DNA of 64,000 nt, taken from assembly GCF_015694725.1 (NCBI RefSeq), contig NZ_JADQDQ010000012.1, forward strand, positions 1 through 64,000. The letters run 5' to 3'. Below the pieces are notes generated by a model. The model ran no database searches. It worked only from the letters and a program-made list of their open reading frames with translations, and had not been told where the DNA came from. This DNA is from Hymenobacter jeongseonensis. GTDB lineage: Bacteria; Bacteroidota; Bacteroidia; Cytophagales; Hymenobacteraceae. Below are positions 59,486 to 64,000 of this stretch, one piece after another (position 1 is the stretch's first letter; the number at the start of each line of letters is the position of its first letter). The translations under genes and the position numbers were made by a program.

Positions 59486-61033
59486 ATGACGCCCCCGTAC
59501 CATTTGCTGATAGCGCCCCTCCTGCTGGCCCTCTCTACCGCACCCGCAATTGCCCAAACCCGGCTAGCCGCTACCATTGCGCTGCATAAAAAGGAAATAC
59601 CCGGCGCGGTTCTCCAGCGGCAAGACGGCAGCATTGCCTTGTTTCTAGCCAAACCCGATGAAAGCGCGGTGCGGCTGCTGCTGCTGCAACCCGATGGCAA
59701 AATAAAATGGGAGCGGTCCATTAGCAAGCTGCAGGGCCTGCAGGTAGCGGCCGACCCCCAACAGCCCCCGACCTTGCTCAACCGTACGTTGATAGAGCGG
59801 CTTTATCCCACGCTGGAGCCGCTGGAGGTGTTTGCCCACGGCAACACCCTCTACGCAGCCGAAGTGGTGGACAAGGACCTGGACCGCCTCGACAAAAGAG
59901 ACGACATCCACCACCACGACATCCTGCTGCAGCGGCTGGACTCGATTGGCACTGTGCAGCGCTTTGTGTTGCCCTACGCCGATATTCCGAAGCACGTCAG
60001 CGTCAGCAGCATGGGCAGCTACGTGGAGAGCGGCGTTTTTTACCAAATAAGCCGGGAGCAGAGCAACCGCCAGGAAACAGAGGAATATTTTCTGAATTCG
60101 TTTGACCTGAGCAGCCAGGCCCGTCAGCATGTTCCCCTTAACCTGACGAAGCTCAACAACAGCCAATGGGCGCCGAATTTCAAGGAAACCTGGACGCTGC
60201 TCACGCATCACAAAGGCGTCACGTACCTGTACCGCCGCTACAAATCCAATGCGGGCTCCACGCCCGAGCCCATTATGCAGCAGCAATACGAGTTACTCGG
60301 CTTCAACAACCAAGGGCAGTTGGTAGCCACAATGCACCCGGGGCTCGGCCTGGGAGATTACCGCATTATGGGAAAGGCCCTACAGAAGGCTTCTTTTTAT
60401 TTGGACCCAACCACCGAAAGCGTACTAGTGAGCGGGGCTTACCAGCAGACCACCAAAAACCGGCTGCTGCAGAGCCCCGCTACCGCCGGATTTTTTCTTG
60501 ACCGCTACGGCTTGAACGGCCAGCGGCTCGTGCGCCAACAGGTGGCCTACGCCGATATTCTGCCGGCCAAGCAAAAAGCACTCCTCCAACAACTGGCCGA
60601 GAGCGAGGGTGTGATGGTATTCCGCGACCCGGCTACCCAAAAGCTGGTGGTGGATGTGGCCATCAAAAACGGTTATGCGGCCCTGTACTTCGATGAGAAG
60701 CTGCAATTTGACAAGTCAGTGGTGAACACCGAAAAAGAGCGGCGGAAAAGCCTCATGGCCAGTGAATACGTTTACCAACTGTCCCATACTGTTAAGAATT
60801 ATTCGTACAATTCTCGCTACATCACCATTCCGGTCATGGGCGAGATTCTACCGGTTTATTATTTTCAAACCAGCGCGCCACTCCACCAGCAGGCCTATGC
60901 GCTGGTACTTAAAGCCAAAGACAAGCAGCCGTACCGACGTTACATCAGTGCATCGGCTGGCGGCACTACGCGCACGGTATTGGAAATCAGTGAGCAGCAA
61001 GGTGGAGTCGTCCGAATTTATACTATTCAGTAG
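59486..61033 (+). CDS. Exported protein of unknown function
   Basis: This 515-residue protein has a signal peptide ending AIAQ (about residue 23). The remainder looks like a run of beta strands with repeated LLLQPDGKIKWE and DRYGLNGQRL-type turns, as in propeller-like proteins, but no recognisable domain or catalytic motif is seen. The ATG at 59486 is used because it starts the signal; the frame could also open at 59423, overlapping the gene before it. It is third in the exported set. It ends 44 bp from the convergent TIGR02757 gene, with only a weak hairpin between. Confidence 0.7.
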   Translation: MTPPYHLLIAPLLLALSTAPAIAQTRLAATIALHKKEIPGAVLQRQDGSIALFLAKPDESAVRLLLLQPDGKIKWERSISKLQGLQVAADPQQPPTLLNRTLIERLYPTLEPLEVFAHGNTLYAAEVVDKDLDRLDKRDDIHHHDILLQRLDSIGTVQRFVLPYADIPKHVSVSSMGSYVESGVFYQISREQSNRQETEEYFLNSFDLSSQARQHVPLNLTKLNNSQWAPNFKETWTLLTHHKGVTYLYRRYKSNAGSTPEPIMQQQYELLGFNNQGQLVATMHPGLGLGDYRIMGKALQKASFYLDPTTESVLVSGAYQQTTKNRLLQSPATAGFFLDRYGLNGQRLVRQQVAYADILPAKQKALLQQLAESEGVMVFRDPATQKLVVDVAIKNGYAALYFDEKLQFDKSVVNTEKERRKSLMASEYVYQLSHTVKNYSYNSRYITIPVMGEILPVYYFQTSAPLHQQAYALVLKAKDKQPYRRYISASAGGTTRTVLEISEQQGGVVRIYTIQ

Positions 61034-61077
61034 CTTTCCCCCACCGCGGGCGAAGCCGCCCTTAGCTGGCGCTTCGT

Positions 61078-61830
61078 CTACTTGTCCACGCCCGCGCCAA
61101 ACAGCGCGAAGTCGTACTTCACCGGGTCAGCGGGGTCGAGCAGTCGCAGGTTGGCAGTGAGTTCCTCAGCGGCTTGCCAGTCCACCAGCTTGCGGGTGAG
61201 CAAGCCCAACGGGCGGGCTTGGCGCTCCACGTGCAAGTCGATGGGCATAATCAAATCGGCCATCGAGAGGCGAGTCCAGAGGCCGAAATCAACGCCGTTA
61301 TCGTCGCGGCGCACCAGCCAGCGCAGGTACATATTCACCCGTTTGCAGGCCGATTTGCGGGCGGGCGTGGCCACGTGCTTGCGGGTGCGGCCGGGCGCAT
61401 CGGGCAGGCTGAAAAAGTGCTGGTGGAAGTTTATCAGCCGCTCGCGCTGCGTGTGGCCCACCAGAAACGCGGTTTCCAGCGTCTCGTGCTGCCCATACCA
61501 ATGGCGCAGGAAGTGCACGAAATACAGCAAGTCCGTGTCGCAAAACGTACGGTGGCAGAAGCCCAGTAGGCGCTTCAAATCTTCGTCCTCGTGCTGGGTG
61601 ATGAACTGATACGGCGCATCATCCATGCGGCGCAGCAGCTCGTTTACCTTGTTGATGATGGTGGGCCGCTGACCCCAGGCCAGCAACGCCGCAAACAGGG
61701 CGCTGATTTCAATATCCTGCCGCTGCGTGAAGCGGTGCGGAATCTGAATGGGGTCGTTTTTAATGAATTCCGGGCGGTTGTAACGCTCGTACTGGGCATC
61801 AAGCTGGCGGCGGAGCTGGGCGATGTTCAA
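61078..61830 (-). CDS. TIGR02757 family protein (DUF2400)
   Basis: This 250-residue cytoplasmic protein matches the TIGR02757 family of Bacteroidota and other phyla. Typical stretches are PIQIPHRFTQRQDIEISALFAALLAWGQR near the N-terminus, HRTFCDTDLLYFVHFLR, KRVNMYLRWLVRRDDNGVDFG (resembling part of a helix-hairpin-helix glycosylase), and PIDLHVERQARPLGLL. The pattern is distantly like endonuclease-III-type folds, but no activity is known. It begins with TTG at 61830; no ATG is suitably placed. A large palindromic repeat lies 48 bp upstream of the start. Confidence 0.85.
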   Translation of the reverse strand: MNIAQLRRQLDAQYERYNRPEFIKNDPIQIPHRFTQRQDIEISALFAALLAWGQRPTIINKVNELLRRMDDAPYQFITQHEDEDLKRLLGFCHRTFCDTDLLYFVHFLRHWYGQHETLETAFLVGHTQRERLINFHQHFFSLPDAPGRTRKHVATPARKSACKRVNMYLRWLVRRDDNGVDFGLWTRLSMADLIMPIDLHVERQARPLGLLTRKLVDWQAAEELTANLRLLDPADPVKYDFALFGAGVDK

Positions 61831-61877
61831 ATGGAAACGAGCAGAAGGATTGGAAACAAACAGAGAACTCGAAAAAA

Positions 61878-61979
61878 CGTCATGCTGAGCGCAGTCGAAG
61901 CATCTCGCGTGCTGTAACTAATCCAATCGATTGAGTTACTACCACACGCGAGATGCTTCGACTGCGCTCAGCATGACGT
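61878..61979. repeat. Dispersed palindromic repeat, copy 4 (34-bp perfect arms)
   Basis: The arms 61878-61911 and 61946-61979 are perfect inverted repeats of 34 bp separated by 34 bp. They begin CGTCATGCTGAGC and contain GAAGCATCTCGCG. This is the cleanest copy of the family. Confidence 0.9.
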
Positions 61980-62010
61980 TCTCATTTAGCGGCTTTTGAA
62001 GCCCTCTGTT

Positions 62011-62976
62011 TTACTGCGGAATGTAGTTCGTCTCGACGCGGAAGCGGGAATCGCCCGTGCCCAGCTTCTGCATGGCGCGCGGCGAAAGGCGCACCAGAAC
62101 GTTGTTGTTCTCGCCCGTATCGGGCAGCTTGCCAATAACGCGCACGTACACCGACTGGCCATTCATGCTGTTTTTTACCTGCATGATGGTGCCCACGGGC
62201 GCCGTTTTGTGTAGCGCCAGGTATTTATCGGTTACGCTCTTGTCGATGGGCGCACCCAAGCCGGCCTCTACCACGCGCGACAGCAGCTCGCCGGCGCGGG
62301 TGGGAGTCCGCTCCTCATTTTCGGTTTCCTGCTTCTCCTTTTCCGTCGAGGCTGGGGTCACGGTCGCAATTTGGGCGGGCTTGTCGGGCGCGGGCGCAAC
62401 GGGGGTTTTGGGCGTGGGTACGTCCTCTACCTCCACGGCGCGCACCGGGGCCGGTTTGGGCGAGGCGCTCACCGTGGGGTTCCCGGCTTCGGCGGCGCTC
62501 AGCAGTAGTTGCTGCCCCACGCGCACGGCACCGTTGGCGGGCAATCTATTGAGTTTGATGAGTTCCTCGGGCGTGAGCTGAAACCGGCGCGCAATGCCAA
62601 ACAGCGTTTCGCCCCGGGCCACGGTGTAGCTGGCGGGCGTGGCGCTGGCGGCGGGCGAGGCCGTTGCGGCCGCCGACCGGCTGGGAGCCGCGGCGGCCCG
62701 GCCCGCCAGTGGGCGGGGCACGTACACAATCTGCCCGATGCCCAGGCCGCTTTTAATCTGCGGATTGGCGGCCGTTATCTGGTCGAGAGAAACCCGGTAA
62801 CGGCGCGAAAGGGCCGACAGGGTTTCGCCGGCGGCCACCCGGTGCTTTACGAAACGCTGACCGCCGCGCATCTCTACGCCAATGGAATCGGTGGGAGCTT
62901 TCCGGGAAGGGTTTGCTTTCTTAGGACCAGGGCCGCCCAAGGCCAGCAACGTAATAAGCGAAAGAATTATAGTCAT
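62011..62976 (-). CDS. LysM protein with RlpA-like C-terminal domain
   Basis: This 321-residue exported protein has an N-terminal hydrophobic segment (about 1-16). Two LysM domains follow (about 43-90 and 116-162): KHRVAAGETLSALSRRYRVS and SYTVARGETLFGIARRFQLT. A Pro/Ala-rich linker precedes a C-terminal region (about 228-321) that resembles a double-psi barrel of the RlpA type (HKTAPVGTIMQVKNSMNGQSVYVRVIGKLPD). It would bind peptidoglycan in the periplasm. The RlpA-like Asp is not evident, so it may be a binding protein rather than a lytic enzyme. It is divergent from kdsB. Confidence 0.83.
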   Translation of the reverse strand: MTIILSLITLLALGGPGPKKANPSRKAPTDSIGVEMRGGQRFVKHRVAAGETLSALSRRYRVSLDQITAANPQIKSGLGIGQIVYVPRPLAGRAAAAPSRSAAATASPAASATPASYTVARGETLFGIARRFQLTPEELIKLNRLPANGAVRVGQQLLLSAAEAGNPTVSASPKPAPVRAVEVEDVPTPKTPVAPAPDKPAQIATVTPASTEKEKQETENEERTPTRAGELLSRVVEAGLGAPIDKSVTDKYLALHKTAPVGTIMQVKNSMNGQSVYVRVIGKLPDTGENNNVLVRLSPRAMQKLGTGDSRFRVETNYIPQ

Positions 62977-63165
62977 AAAATCAACCTTGCGAAATCCATA
63001 CCATCCCCGCCCGGAGAGCCAGCCCAGCGGCTAACAAAGACAAAATAACGCAAAAACCGGGGGGAATTCGCTTCTCTTTTCTCCGGCAACCACCAAAGCG
63101 CTTTATTTGAAGCCGGACTATTGGTTCCGGCCTCCTTCTCGTTCCTCTTGTTCTGCTTTGCTGCT

Positions 63166-63915
63166 ATGGTTCTTGGCCTCATTCCCGCCCGTTTTGCTTC
63201 CACCCGCCTCCCCGGCAAACCCTTGGTTGACCTCGGCGGGCTCAGCATGATTCAGCGAGTGGTGGCGCAGGCGCAGCAGGCCAACCTGGCCCGCGTGGTG
63301 GTAGCCACTGATGACGAGCGCATCCTTCGGCACGTGCAGGATTTTGGGGGCGAAGCCGTGCTCACGCGCCCCGACCACCCCAGCGGCACCGACCGGCTGT
63401 GGGAAGCGTTCCAGCAGCTGGGCCGCCCGGCCGATGTGCATTGCATCGTCAACATCCAAGGCGATGAGCCTTTCATTCACCCGGCCCAAATCAATGCCCT
63501 GGCCGATTTATTTGCCCAGGAAGCCACGGCGCCCGCCATTGCCACGCTGGTGAAGCCCGTGGTTTCGGAGGAGGAATTATTTAGTCCGCACTTGCCCAAA
63601 GTCGTGCTCGACCAGCAGGGCAACGCCCTGTATTTCAGCCGCCACCCCCTGCCCTACCAGCGCGGCCACGCGCCCGCCGAGTGGCTGGCCCACCACCGCT
63701 ACCTGCGCCACCTGGGTTTGTACGCCTACCAGCCGGCCGTGCTGGAGCAGCTCACTCAGCTCCCCGTTTCGTCCCTCGAAGCCGCAGAAAGCCTGGAACA
63801 GTTGCGTTGGCTGGAAGCCGGATTCCGCATCCGGTGCGCGCAAACCGAGCTGGATGCGTTTGGCATCGACACGCCGGAGGACGTGGCCAAGGCACGCGCC
63901 CGACTTGGTGTTTAG
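63166..63915 (+). CDS. kdsB: 3-deoxy-manno-octulosonate cytidylyltransferase
   Basis: This 249-residue enzyme activates Kdo as CMP-Kdo for lipopolysaccharide core synthesis. Clear signatures are IPARFASTRLPGKPL at the N-terminus, VVVATDDERI, TRPDHPSGTDRLWEA, NIQGDEPFI with the metal-binding Asp, and YFSRHPLPYQR. The C-terminal LEQLRWLEAG and IDTPEDV are also typical. The ATG at 63166 places the nucleotide-binding motif at residues 6-20, as in other KdsB proteins; the frame open to 63121 is an alternative with no support. Its stop overlaps the end of the convergent partial gene by four bases. Confidence 0.96.
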   Translation: MVLGLIPARFASTRLPGKPLVDLGGLSMIQRVVAQAQQANLARVVVATDDERILRHVQDFGGEAVLTRPDHPSGTDRLWEAFQQLGRPADVHCIVNIQGDEPFIHPAQINALADLFAQEATAPAIATLVKPVVSEEELFSPHLPKVVLDQQGNALYFSRHPLPYQRGHAPAEWLAHHRYLRHLGLYAYQPAVLEQLTQLPVSSLEAAESLEQLRWLEAGFRIRCAQTELDAFGIDTPEDVAKARARLGV

Positions 63916-64000
63916 GCATCGGCGCGTTTCACAACTTCGTGCTCGGGGCTGATTTGCTGACGCTCCTCGTGCATTTCCCGCGACAGGAAATAGTTGAGTG
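63912..64000 (-). CDS. 3' end of a gene running off the window
   Basis: A minus-strand frame is open from the window edge to TAA at 63914-63912, ending in the residues REMHEERQQISPEHEVVKR plus four more. The 28 visible residues are hydrophilic and gene-like. It is convergent with kdsB and overlaps its stop. I do not recognise the product; the rest lies past 64000. Confidence 0.5.
   Translation of the reverse strand, partial: LNYFLSREMHEERQQISPEHEVVKRADA

Noticed and set aside
1..64000. tRNA, rRNA, tmRNA or riboswitch genes
   Set aside because: No T-loop, anticodon-stem or conserved riboswitch core was seen by eye; a covariance-model scan would be decisive.

Overview
This window is GC-rich chromosomal DNA from a Bacteroidota bacterium, most likely a Hymenobacter or close relative (Cytophagales). 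The evidence is proteins with type IX secretion (T9SS) C-terminal sorting domains, a PorP/SprF protein, the Bacteroidota-type sdhC-A-B order, a RecQ with an extra C-terminal helix-turn-helix, TAnnTTTG-like -7 promoter boxes instead of Shine-Dalgarno sites, and GC-biased codon use that leaves long antisense frames open. I saw no rRNA, tRNA, CRISPR array, integrase or transposase.

Layout. 1-3730: a broken TlpA-like remnant, an intact TlpA-like lipoprotein and two tandem-domain universal stress proteins. 3755-8214: cytochrome P450, a small zinc-ribbon-like protein, a long-chain polyprenyl diphosphate synthase, an alpha/beta hydrolase and folK. 8784-13895: a large surface protein with 94-residue repeats plus its PorP/SprF partner. 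13909-19184 (minus): a membrane protein coupled to fabD, and a second large T9SS substrate. 19475-23179: succinate dehydrogenase/fumarate reductase sdhCAB. 23370-25864: an AT-richer MBOAT/SGNH acyl-transfer pair. 25928-35487: MFS transporter, FMN reductase, DUF2062, YihY, dbpA with an overlapping tyrosine phosphatase, an outer-membrane protein, an MtfA-like peptidase and an M2 metallopeptidase lipoprotein. 35524-47639 is mainly minus strand: a hydrolase lacking its nucleophile serine, a fasciclin lipoprotein, a plus-strand barrel protein, pirin, an XRE-S24 regulator, two secreted paralogues of a family I do not recognise, DUF2306, recQ, a nonsense-broken DUF559 gene and an RNA methyltransferase. 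47713-54078: sugar transporter, murB, and a pair of secreted OB/Fn3 proteins of which the second carries a phospholipase-D domain and a T9SS tail. 54307-64000: YiaA-like, mutS2, three exported proteins in a row, a TIGR02757 protein, a LysM protein, kdsB and the 3' end of one more gene.

Most genes are housekeeping (menaquinone side chain, folate, fatty acid, peptidoglycan, Kdo, respiration, DNA and RNA maintenance). The accessory content is nearly all exported: T9SS substrates, lipoproteins and barrel proteins. I did not find a convincing new defence or mobile system. The points most worth following are the secreted PLD-domain protein with its truncated upstream copy, the tandem 'GDR..GWD..EWW' family, four copies of an imperfect palindromic intergenic repeat (one inside the sdh operon), near-leaderless promoters, a hairpin that includes the mtfA-like start codon, and two decayed genes (TlpA-like and DUF559) absent from a simple ORF list.
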